Notes under the pieces: model-generated
Told to the model about the DNA's origin: nothing
Seen by the model: only the letters and a program-made list of their open reading frames with translations
Databases searched by the model: none
In this document: positions 15,801-22,785 of the stretch, in pieces
How the letters are laid out: each line of letters starts with the position of its first letter
Position numbering within the stretch: the stretch's first letter is position 1
Made by a program: the position numbers and the translations under genes
Assembly: GCF_026627505.1 (NCBI RefSeq)
Contig: NZ_JAPNLK010000074.1
Coordinates: forward strand, 1-42,139
Length of the DNA: 42,139 nucleotides
DNA from: Streptomyces sp. H27-H5
GTDB taxonomy: Bacteria; Actinomycetota; Actinomycetes; Streptomycetales; Streptomycetaceae
Reading direction: 5' to 3'

Positions 15801-18654
15801 CCACGCCGACGTGGACGCCGCCGTCGCCGCCGTGCTGACGCGGGAGAGCAGGCGGCCGTACGACCTGGCCGAGGGGCCGCTGTTCACCCCGCGCCTGCTG
15901 GCCCTCGCCGACGACGAACACGTCCTCGTCCTGGGCATGCACCACATCGTCACCGACGGACACTCCGCCACCCTGCTCGCCGCCGACCTGGAGGAGTTCT
16001 ACACGGCCGCCGTCGAAGGCCGCGCGGCCCGCTTCACGGCGCCCGCCGGGACCACGGTCGGCGCACCCGAGCCCGAACGGGACCCGGCCGACCTGCGCTG
16101 GTGGCAGGACCGGCTCACCCCGCTGCCGCCCGCGCCCGCCCTGCCCACCGACCGGCCCCGGGGCCGCCGGGTGGCCGGGAGCGGCGCGGCCGTCGAGATC
16201 CGCCTCGACCCCGCCCGCACCTCCGCGCTCCAGGAATGGAGCGGGCAGCGGGGCGTCACGCTCTTCGCCACCCTCCTGACCGGCTGGCAGCTCGTGCTGC
16301 GCGAGCGGTCCGGTCAGGACGAGTTCGTCGTCGGCTCCACCTTCGGCCGGCGCACGCCCGAGACCGCAGACACGGTCGGCTTCCACGTCTCCGTGCTGCC
16401 CCTGCGGGTGTCCCTCACGGACACGACGTCCCTCACGGACGCCGTCCGCGCCACCCGCGACGCGGTGTTCGACGCGGACGCCCACCAACACGTCGACCTC
16501 GACGCGCTGTTGACGGCCGTCCACCCCGACCGGGGCAACCCGCGACCGCTGATCACCGTGTCGGCCGACCTCGACACCGCCCCCCTGACCCGCATCGACC
16601 TGCCCGGACTGCGCGCCCGGGAGGTGCCCGGCGGTACGGAGTCGGCGCCCCTGGAGATGGCCCTGATGGCCATCCGCAGCGGCTCCGGCCTGCGCTTGCG
16701 CCTGCGCTACGACGCCGATCTCTTCGACGCGGCGACGGCGCGCGCCCACCTGGACGACCTCGACCGGATCCTCGCGGCGATGGCGGGCGGCGTCGCCGAA
16801 CGGGTCCGGGACACCGCGGCCGTCCCCGCCGTCGGCGCGGACCACGTCCCCGCCGTCCCCGCGGCCGCCGGGCCGGTCCCGGAGGAGCTGCGGACGATCT
16901 GGCAGGCGGTCCTGAAGGTCGAGGAGGTGCCCGACGACGGCGACTTCTTCGACCTCGGCGGCAACTCGATCTCGGCGATCCGCCTGATCAACCGGGTACG
17001 CGAGACGCTGGACGTCGACTTCGCCATGGCGGACTTCTTCGCGGACGCCAACCTGGGCGCGATGGCCCGCCGACTGACCGGCGACCAGGACCCGGCAGGC
17101 GACCAGGACCCGGCCGCCGCCCAGGATCCGGCCGCCGACCAAGACCCGACCGTAGCCCAGGACCCGGCCGGTCGACAGGACCCCACCGCCGAGCAGGACC
17201 CGGCGCCGGCCCCGTCGTCCGCCCCGCGCGCGGGCGAGGTCGTCGAGCGGGCGCCGGTCAGCGACCAGCAGGAGCGGATGATCGCGGGCCACCTCTCCGT
17301 ACCGCAGCCGCAGGTCTGGAACATGCCCACCAGGATCCGCTTCCGGGGCGCCCTGAAACCCGACGCGCTGCGCGCCGCGCTCACCGAACTGGTCGCCCGC
17401 CACCAGGCCCTGCGCCTGCGCTTCACCCAGGACCCCGACACGGGCCAGGACCCCGGCCAGGGCACCCGCACCGACCAGGGCCCCGACACCGGCCGGGAAT
17501 GGTGGCAGGAGGTGTCGGCCGCCCGGCCCGTCCGCCTCCCGATCGAGGACCTGACCCGGCTGGCCCCCGCGAAACGGACCGCGCGGGCCGACCGGGTGTG
17601 CCGCCGGCTCGCGGACACCCCCATCGACATCACCCGCTCGACACTGGCCCCGCCGAAGCTGCTGCGGGTCGCCGAGGACGAGTGGCTGCTGATGTTCGTC
17701 CTGCACCACATCGCCGCCGACGGCTGGGCGCACTCGCTGCTCGTCTCCGAGCTCGCCGAGCTGTACACGGCCGCGGCCGAGGGCAGGGCGCACACCCTCG
17801 CGGCGCCCGCTTCCCAGCCGACGGACCACGCCCGCCACCAGAGGGCGACGAAGGACCCCGCGACCGAGGCCCGACGGGCCGCGCACTGCGCCGCGTACCT
17901 CGAAGGCGTGCCGACCCGTTCCGACATCCCCACGGACCGGCCCCGGCCCGAGACGCCGAGCGGCGACGGCGGCACGATCCGCGGCGTGCTGCCCGCCGCC
18001 GTCCGCACGGCCGTCGAGCAGCTCGCGACGGCCCGCAGGGTCACCCCGTTCGCGGTGTCGGCGGCGGCGCTCGGCGTCCACCTCGCCCGGCTTTCCGGCG
18101 TGCGTGACATCCTGCTGAGCGTCCCGTACGCCAACCGCGAGCGGGTCGAGTTCGAATCGCTCGTGGCGATGACGACGACCGCCGTCATGGTCCGTGTCCG
18201 CGTCGACCCGGACGAGAGCTTCGCCGACCTGGTGAGCCGAACCGGCACGGAGGCCATGGCCGTCATGGCCAACGTGCTCCCCACCGCGCGCATCATGCAG
18301 GCGATGCGGGACGCCGGGGCCGGCGAGGTGCCCGACCGGGTGCCGTACGTCCTCGCGTTCCAGAACTACCCCGACACCGACATCGAGATCCCCGGCCTCC
18401 AAGTGGAGGTGGAGGACCTCGCACCGCCGGTGTGCCGGGCCGAGCTCGTCTTCGGGCTCTCGCCCCGCCGGGACCCGTCCCTCGGCTACCGCACCTTCTT
18501 GGAGTACTCGGCCGACCTGTGGGACGGGCGAACGGCCGAGGACCTCCTTTCTTCCTACGCAACGCTGCTCGCAGACCTGAGCGCCCACCCCGACCGTCGG
18601 ATCGCGGCCCTGCTCAGCACTCAACCGACGCCCCGAGAGGCGGAATCCGAATGA
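12829..18654 (+). CDS. AMT-MOX-C-T-C hybrid synthetase
   Basis: 1941 aa; the start overlaps the PKS stop (ATGA). Domains in order: a helical N-terminus (possible docking); class III PLP aminotransferase, about 50-510 (FANSGTEANSAALRLA, LLFDEM, Lys337 in TYGKALG); luciferase-like FMN monooxygenase, about 523-880 (DFGMYFFGDHP, LWVPERHFHSFGG, GIGCATGWHA); condensation domain 1, about 905-1330 (HHIVTDG, His1038-Gly1044); carrier domain with Ser1380 in DLGGNS; a QDP-repeat linker; condensation domain 2, about 1470-1935 (HHIAADG, His1626-Gly1632). No adenylation domain is present. AMT-MOX pairs after a PKS module make 3-amino-2-hydroxyacyl units in the microginin and puwainaphycin pathways. The same chemistry is inferred here, followed by two peptide-bond formations. 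Confidence 0.92.
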   Translation: MSTTAADRAAALSRQLTAQLATARARLTPPPAEPTPPPSHGPRIVLPEGAGMAGDGADAAQRAHAAELGRRLVERTRTSKELAQSRRAVLADSRAVVGFRRSTKETLYPLVARSARGARLTDVDGNQYTDITMGFGALLFGHEPEFVTAAVRGHLDDGLRFGPRPVEAGEVAQLLADITGLERVAFANSGTEANSAALRLARAATGRDRVVMFRGSYHGHIDSVLGRPGPESGRAVPVTRGIPDSAVAELLVLEYGSQDALETIDALGDTIAAVIVEPVQCRNPALRPVEFLRTLRDLTRRRGIVLLFDEMLTGLRPHPRGAQHHFGVVPDLATYGKALGSGFPIGAIAGRADILDGVDGGFWRYGDDSRPEVETTFFGGTYMQHPLSMAAAKAVLTHLTAEGPALQERLNARTDALADDLNAFFRDEEFPLELAHFGSMFRFTHRADMELLYQHLLTRGVYVWEWRSFYLSTAHTDGDVERVSDAVKDSLRALRAGGFFPTSRPGVRSRPAARPARPRPAPDFGMYFFGDHPDADEGPGDDGRHAPRPADAYERIIETARFADERGFSSLWVPERHFHSFGGLFPNPSVLASALARETDRIRLNAGSVVLPLHDPVRVAEEWSVVDNLSGGRVGIGCATGWHAQDFALHPDRFARRKEIGFAHLDDVRTLWRGGTLRRTTGSGAEVGIRVHPRPVQAEPPMFLATSGRRDSYEEAAERDLGIVTHLMNQTIAELAENVRHYRKVRERHGLDPDAGRVTVLLHTYLGEDHATARAQALEPMSRYLRSSLQMRSAAGALASSPQDVAGASEEDLDYLFRRAYDRYCDERALIGTPETCAPVVEALRRAGVDEIASLVDFGMPADLMRSGLERLDALRARFHDPGEAAAEAGAEVGAGAIAGPVDVSAPASDAQRRIWLASQLIGDPAAYNEIQAVRLSGALDTAALGEAVAGLVERHAALRTVFRAGTGDETVRQVVRADADIALRASDLRDHADVDAAVAAVLTRESRRPYDLAEGPLFTPRLLALADDEHVLVLGMHHIVTDGHSATLLAADLEEFYTAAVEGRAARFTAPAGTTVGAPEPERDPADLRWWQDRLTPLPPAPALPTDRPRGRRVAGSGAAVEIRLDPARTSALQEWSGQRGVTLFATLLTGWQLVLRERSGQDEFVVGSTFGRRTPETADTVGFHVSVLPLRVSLTDTTSLTDAVRATRDAVFDADAHQHVDLDALLTAVHPDRGNPRPLITVSADLDTAPLTRIDLPGLRAREVPGGTESAPLEMALMAIRSGSGLRLRLRYDADLFDAATARAHLDDLDRILAAMAGGVAERVRDTAAVPAVGADHVPAVPAAAGPVPEELRTIWQAVLKVEEVPDDGDFFDLGGNSISAIRLINRVRETLDVDFAMADFFADANLGAMARRLTGDQDPAGDQDPAAAQDPAADQDPTVAQDPAGRQDPTAEQDPAPAPSSAPRAGEVVERAPVSDQQERMIAGHLSVPQPQVWNMPTRIRFRGALKPDALRAALTELVARHQALRLRFTQDPDTGQDPGQGTRTDQGPDTGREWWQEVSAARPVRLPIEDLTRLAPAKRTARADRVCRRLADTPIDITRSTLAPPKLLRVAEDEWLLMFVLHHIAADGWAHSLLVSELAELYTAAAEGRAHTLAAPASQPTDHARHQRATKDPATEARRAAHCAAYLEGVPTRSDIPTDRPRPETPSGDGGTIRGVLPAAVRTAVEQLATARRVTPFAVSAAALGVHLARLSGVRDILLSVPYANRERVEFESLVAMTTTAVMVRVRVDPDESFADLVSRTGTEAMAVMANVLPTARIMQAMRDAGAGEVPDRVPYVLAFQNYPDTDIEIPGLQVEVEDLAPPVCRAELVFGLSPRRDPSLGYRTFLEYSADLWDGRTAEDLLSSYATLLADLSAHPDRRIAALLSTQPTPREAESE
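17080..17205 (+). repeat. Seven tandem 18-bp repeats coding for xxQDPx linker
   Basis: Between the carrier domain and condensation domain 2, the protein reads seven hexapeptides of the form GDQDPA, AAQDPA, ADQDPT and similar (residues 1418-1459). The DNA period is 18 bp. It is a flexible linker. A shorter GQDPGQG / DQGPDTG insertion of similar taste occurs inside condensation domain 2 near 17440-17500. Confidence 0.85.
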
Positions 18655-19958
18655 CTCTGGTCAACGACCCCAGCCACGCCGAGGACCTGCTCGCCTTCCT
18701 GAAGGACAGCTCCTCGCCCTACCACGCGGTGGCCGAGTCCGCCCGCCGCCTGGAGAAGGCCGGCTTCACGGAGCTGAGCGAAACCGAGGAATGGACCGGC
18801 GGCACCGGAGGCAGGTTCATCACCCGCGCCGGCGCCCTCATCGCCTGGTACGTCCCCGAGGGGGCTCCCGCGCACACGCCCTTCCGGATCATCGGCGCGC
18901 ACACGGACTCGCCCAACCTGCGGGTCAAGCCCACGCCCGACACCTCGTCCGCCGGCTGGCGGCAGATCGCCGTGGAGGTCTACGGGGGCGTCCCGCTCAA
19001 CACCTGGCTCGACCGGGACCTCGGCATCTCGGGCCGGATCAGCCTGCGCGACGGCGGCTCCGCCCTCGTCAAGATCGACGAACCCCTGTTCCGGGTACCG
19101 CAGTTGGCCATCCACCTGGACCGCTCGGTCAACGACGGGCTCGCCCTCGACCGGCAGCGCCAGACGCAGCCCATCTGGGCCCTGGGCGCCTCGGAGCCGG
19201 GCGCGCTGCTGCGCCGGGTCGCCCGCGCTGCCGACCGGGACCCCGACCAGATCCTCGGCTGGGACCTGATGCTGCACGACATCCAGCCGCCCGGACACCT
19301 GGGCGAGGAAAGCGAGTTCCTGGTGTCCTCGCGCCTGGACAACCTGGTGTCCGTCCACGCGGGCGTCACCGCGCTCACGACCGCCGCCGACGCGTACGCG
19401 CGGAACACCGTCCCGGCGGAGGGCCTGCGGATCCCGGTGCTCGCGGCTTTCGACCACGAGGAGTGCGGCAGCGGCTCCGAGACCGGCGCCCGCAGCCCGT
19501 TGCTGGAGCGGATCCTGAACCGCTCCGTCAGCGGTCGCGGAGGCGGCGGCGAGGACTGGTCGCGAGCCATCGCCGGGTCGTTCTGCGTGTCCTCCGACAT
19601 GGCCCACGCCGTGCACCCGAACTACAGCGAGCGCCACGACCCGGACAACCACCCGCTGCCCAACGGCGGCCCCGTGGTGAAGGTCAACGTCAACCAGCGG
19701 TACGCCACCGACGGCACCGGCTTCGCGGCGTTCGCGGCGGCCTGCGAGCGGGCCGACGTGCCGTGGCAGCGGTTCGTCTCCAACAACGCGATGGCCTGCG
19801 GCACCTCGATCGGCCCGCTCACCGCGGCCCAACTCGGCGTGACCACCGTGGACGTGGGCATCCCCGGCCTGTCCATGCACTCCGCGCGCGAGCTGGTCGG
19901 CGCCCACGACCCCGGGTACCTCACGCGGGCCCTCGCCGAGTTCGTCACGACGGGCTGA
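18651..19958 (+). CDS. M18 family (aspartyl-type) zinc aminopeptidase in the cluster
   Basis: 435 aa; ATG overlaps the NRPS stop (ATGA), so the gene is translationally coupled to the synthetase. The opening SHAEDLLAFLKDSSSPYHAV and the metal-site segments fit the M18 family: HTDSP (His84-Pro88), SSRLDNLVS, DHEECGSGS (Asp268-Glu271) and SSDMAHAVHPNYSERHDP. Length is normal for the family, and the key residues appear intact. M18 enzymes are dinuclear zinc aminopeptidases. Inside a pathway predicted to make a 3-amino-2-hydroxyacyl peptide, the simplest role is a tolerant target copy for self-protection. Removal of an N-terminal residue from a precursor is the alternative. The EEC of the metal loop differs from the EEV/EEI usual in this family. 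Confidence 0.9.
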   Translation: MTLVNDPSHAEDLLAFLKDSSSPYHAVAESARRLEKAGFTELSETEEWTGGTGGRFITRAGALIAWYVPEGAPAHTPFRIIGAHTDSPNLRVKPTPDTSSAGWRQIAVEVYGGVPLNTWLDRDLGISGRISLRDGGSALVKIDEPLFRVPQLAIHLDRSVNDGLALDRQRQTQPIWALGASEPGALLRRVARAADRDPDQILGWDLMLHDIQPPGHLGEESEFLVSSRLDNLVSVHAGVTALTTAADAYARNTVPAEGLRIPVLAAFDHEECGSGSETGARSPLLERILNRSVSGRGGGGEDWSRAIAGSFCVSSDMAHAVHPNYSERHDPDNHPLPNGGPVVKVNVNQRYATDGTGFAAFAAACERADVPWQRFVSNNAMACGTSIGPLTAAQLGVTTVDVGIPGLSMHSARELVGAHDPGYLTRALAEFVTTG

Positions 19959-19968
19959 CGCCCCGTAC

Positions 19969-20004
19969 GCGCGGGGGCCGCGGCACCGCCCGCGGCCCCC
20001 GCGC
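19969..20004 (+). terminator. 15-bp perfect hairpin between aminopeptidase and thioesterase genes
   Basis: Arms GCGCGGGGGCCGCGG and its exact complement flank a 6-nt loop, with no T-run behind it. It lies 10 bp past the aminopeptidase stop, inside what otherwise looks like one operon. It may attenuate the downstream thioesterase and A-T genes or protect the 3' end of the upstream mRNA. Confidence 0.6.
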
Positions 20005-20035
20005 CCCGACCCACGCCCTCCGGGAGAGACCGAGC

Positions 20036-20803
20036 ATGTCCGCACGCAACGTCGTCATCAAAGGCGCCGACCCGCGGGACGCCGCCCTGCGCGTCCTGAT
20101 CGTTCCGCACGCCGGCGCCGGCGCGGCGGCCGGTCTGGCCTTCGCGGAGCACGCCCCGGCCGACTGGCTCGTCGCCACGGCCCGGCTGCCCGGCCGGGAG
20201 TCCCGCCTGCGCGAGAGCGTCCCCGCGCTGCCCGGCCTGGTGGCCGACGTCGTGGCCACCCTCCGCGCCCTGCCCGGCACGGCCCCCCTGATCGTCGTCG
20301 GCGTGTGCTCCGGGGCGGTCATCGCCCTGGAGGCCGTACGCGCCGTACAGGGTGAGGACGTCGACCTCGTCGCCGGGCTGGTGGTCGTCTCCCAGTGGGC
20401 GGTGACGGAGAAACCCGACCCCGACCGCCCGTCCCTGCGCGACACGGACGACCCCGCCCGCGTCCTGGAGATCCTCCGGGAGTTCGGCGGGGTACCGCAA
20501 TCGCTCGCCGCCAACCCGGAGATGCTCGGCCTGGTGCTGCCGGCCATCGTCGCGGACATGGCGGCCGTCGAGGACTACACGTCGGGCCCCGACCCGCTCC
20601 TCGCCTGCCCGCTGCTGACCGTGTTCGGGGACGCGGACGACCTGTGCCCCGACGAGCGGACCGAGGACTGGTCGCTGTTCGGCGAGAACGTCCGCGGCGC
20701 CTGGGTACCGGGTGGCCACATGCTCCTCGCGGACAGCCCCGACGCGGTGGTGGACGCCCTCGTCGGCAACCTCGACCAGTTCACCGCGGACCCCGCCCAC
20801 TAG
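20036..20803 (+). CDS. Stand-alone thioesterase (TEII-like) with Cys at the nucleophile position
   Basis: 255 aa from ATG 20036, with GGGAGA upstream. It is an alpha/beta-hydrolase of the type II thioesterase family: LIVPHAGAGAAAG near the start (oxyanion region), GDADDLCPDE (acid) and GGHMLL (His). The nucleophile elbow, normally GHSMG, reads GVCSG, which places Cys91 where Ser is expected; Ser92 is the next residue. Usual TEIIs remove stalled acyl groups from carriers. Because the A-T protein has no release domain, this enzyme may also release the finished chain in trans. The codon at Cys91 is TGC (20306-20308). Confidence 0.88.
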   Translation: MSARNVVIKGADPRDAALRVLIVPHAGAGAAAGLAFAEHAPADWLVATARLPGRESRLRESVPALPGLVADVVATLRALPGTAPLIVVGVCSGAVIALEAVRAVQGEDVDLVAGLVVVSQWAVTEKPDPDRPSLRDTDDPARVLEILREFGGVPQSLAANPEMLGLVLPAIVADMAAVEDYTSGPDPLLACPLLTVFGDADDLCPDERTEDWSLFGENVRGAWVPGGHMLLADSPDAVVDALVGNLDQFTADPAH

Positions 20804-20828
20804 AACGTCTCCGATAGAACGTCTCCGA
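20801..20828 (+). repeat. 14-bp perfect tandem duplication at the thioesterase stop
   Basis: TAGAACGTCTCCGA occurs twice back to back. The first copy begins with the TAG stop of the thioesterase, and the second lies just upstream of the A-T start. It is probably a small slippage duplication that lengthens the spacer. Confidence 0.9.
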
Positions 20829-20844
20829 CACGAGGTTCACTTCC

Positions 20845-22785
20845 ATGCAGAGCGCCGCCGTCCCTCCCGAGCGCCGGATCGACCCCGAGCGCCGGATCGA
20901 CGAACTCCTCCTGGAGGGGTGGGACCGCCACCCCGAACACGCCGCGCTGGTGTCCGGCGACACCGTCGTCACCACCGGCGAGTTGCGGGACCGGGTCCTG
21001 CTCGCCGCCGCCGCGCTGCGCGCCCGCGGGGTGGGCCCGGGGGACCTCGTCGCGATCTACCACGAGCGGTCCGTCGCGTTCGTGGTGGCCCTGCTGGGCG
21101 CCGTGTTCGCGGGCGCCGCCCACGCGGCCTTCGACGTGCGCGAACCGCTGCCCCGCACCCTCGCCGCGTTGGAGGACTGCGCCCCGCGCGCGGTCCTGGC
21201 CGGCGCCGCGTTCCGGTCCCGTTTCACCGAGGTCCCCGACGTCCTCGTCCTGACCGACGAGGAGTACGCCGGCGACGGGTTCGGGGAGCACGGCCCCGAG
21301 CGGGACCCGCTGCCCGTCGCGGGGACGGCGGACGATCCCGCGGTGGTCCTGTACACCTCCGGCTCCACGGGCCGCCCCAAGGCCTCGCTGATCAGCCACC
21401 GGGCCCTCGTCTCCCGCCTGCGCGCGCTCCAGGGCTCGCACCGCATGGACGAGCGGGACCGCATGATCCACCACACCGCGTGCACCTTCGACATGTACCT
21501 GAGCGAGGTGTACTGGCCGCTGCTGGCCGGCGCCGCCGTGGTGCTCGCCGAGCCCGGCCGCCAACGCGACGCGGACCACCTCGCGGAGCTGATCCGGGAC
21601 CGCGGCGTGACGACGTTCTACTGCGTGGTGTCCCTGCTCGAACTCTTCCTGCTGGCCCGTGACCCGGCAGAGCGGTACGACGGCCTCCGGCAGGTCCTGA
21701 CCGGCGGCGAACCGCTCCCTCCCGAGCTGGTGAAACGTTTCCACGCGCGTTCCACCGCCACGCTCACCAACCTCTACGGCCCCAGCGAGTGCACCATCCA
21801 CTGCACCGCCTGGGTCTGCCCGCGCGACCCGGACCTCGACACGGTGCTCATCGGCACGGCCGTCGCGGACACCGTGCTGTGGATCCTCGACGGGGCGGGC
21901 GTCCCGGTCCCCGACGGGGAACCCGGCGAGCTGTACATCGGCGGCGCCGGCCTGGCCCTCGGCTACCTGAACCGGCCCGAACTCACCGCGGAACGCTTCG
22001 TCACCCTCCCGGACCTCGAACCGAACGGCCGCCTCTACCGCTCCGGCGACCTGGTCAGGGCCCGCCCCGACGGCGCGCTGGAGTTCCTGGGCCGCGTCGA
22101 CCGGCAGGTGAAGATCCGGGGGGTCCGCCTCGAACTCGGCGAGATCGAGGCCACCGCCCTGCGGTGCCCCGGCGTGCTGCGGGCGGCGGTCGTCGCGCAC
22201 GGCTCCGGCAGCGCGAAGCGACTCGCCGCGTACGTGGTGCCGGGGGAGGACGGGGCGACCGAGGACCTGCCGGCGGCCGTAAGGGAGACCCTGCGGACCT
22301 GGCTCCCGCACTCCATGGTGCCCGCGACCGTCGAGGTGCTCGACGACCTGCCGTTGACCGCGAACGGCAAGCTCGACCGGCTCCTGCTGGCGGAATGGGC
22401 GGCCAAGCGCTCCGCCGAGGCCCCCGGCCCCCACCCGGCGAACGGCGCGGCCGGCGGGGCCGCCGCGGATCCGGAGGCGCTGGTGTCCCGGGTGTGGTGC
22501 GAGGTCCTCGGCGTCGCCGAGGTGGGCCCGGACGAGGACTTCTTCGACCTGGGGGGCGACTCCTTCAAGGTGGTCGCGGTCGTGGAGGCGCTCCGGGAGC
22601 GCCTGGACGCGGACATCCCGCTGGCGGCCCTGCTGACGGAGCCGACCCTCGCGGAGTTCACCGCGGAACTGCGTCGGATCCTCGACGGACCCACTCAGAC
22701 CCGTCCCTGGATCCCGTCGGCGTGCCTGGGTCCTGTCGTCAAAATGGCGCCGCGGGCCAGGCGAGACTTTGGCGACAGGACCTAG
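20845..22785 (+). CDS. NRPS adenylation-carrier (A-T) protein
   Basis: 646 aa from ATG 20845 (MQSAAVPPERRIDPERRIDE). The adenylation domain spans about 10-520, with core motifs LYTSGSTGRPK, NLYGPSE, YRSGDLVR, GRVDRQVKIRGVRLELGEIE and Lys509 in NGKLDR. The carrier domain spans about 545-620, with Ser573 in DLGGDSFK. Aligning to GrsA by eye, the pocket residues read roughly D-M-S-Y-L-G-L-I-H-K; I do not recognise a substrate for this code. It is the only A domain in the cluster, so it must charge its own carrier and perhaps also the carrier of the preceding protein. No thioesterase or reductase domain ends the chain. The last 18 residues are encoded by an inverted-repeat element, so the natural C-terminus may have been replaced. 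Confidence 0.92.
   Translation: MQSAAVPPERRIDPERRIDELLLEGWDRHPEHAALVSGDTVVTTGELRDRVLLAAAALRARGVGPGDLVAIYHERSVAFVVALLGAVFAGAAHAAFDVREPLPRTLAALEDCAPRAVLAGAAFRSRFTEVPDVLVLTDEEYAGDGFGEHGPERDPLPVAGTADDPAVVLYTSGSTGRPKASLISHRALVSRLRALQGSHRMDERDRMIHHTACTFDMYLSEVYWPLLAGAAVVLAEPGRQRDADHLAELIRDRGVTTFYCVVSLLELFLLARDPAERYDGLRQVLTGGEPLPPELVKRFHARSTATLTNLYGPSECTIHCTAWVCPRDPDLDTVLIGTAVADTVLWILDGAGVPVPDGEPGELYIGGAGLALGYLNRPELTAERFVTLPDLEPNGRLYRSGDLVRARPDGALEFLGRVDRQVKIRGVRLELGEIEATALRCPGVLRAAVVAHGSGSAKRLAAYVVPGEDGATEDLPAAVRETLRTWLPHSMVPATVEVLDDLPLTANGKLDRLLLAEWAAKRSAEAPGPHPANGAAGGAAADPEALVSRVWCEVLGVAEVGPDEDFFDLGGDSFKVVAVVEALRERLDADIPLAALLTEPTLAEFTAELRRILDGPTQTRPWIPSACLGPVVKMAPRARRDFGDRT
22729..22782. mobile_element. 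54-bp inverted-repeat element (MITE-like or IS-end remnant)
   Basis: GGTCCTGTCGTCAAA at the left end and TTTGGCGACAGGACC at the right end are complementary except for one position. They flank 24 bp that include GGCGCCGCGGGCC. The left flank reads CTGG and the right flank CTAG, so no clean target duplication is seen. The element supplies the end of the A-T gene. The CTAG at its right border provides stop codons for both converging genes (A-T and M6 protease). It resembles paired IS ends without a transposase. A bidirectional terminator is the alternative reading. Confidence 0.5.

Noticed and set aside
12325..18624. Very long minus-strand open frame (about 2100 codons) opposite the synthetase gene
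   Set aside because: It is the GC-rich antisense shadow of a clear multidomain protein; its translation is low-complexity and lacks domains. The same holds for long antisense frames opposite the carboxypeptidase and MFS genes.
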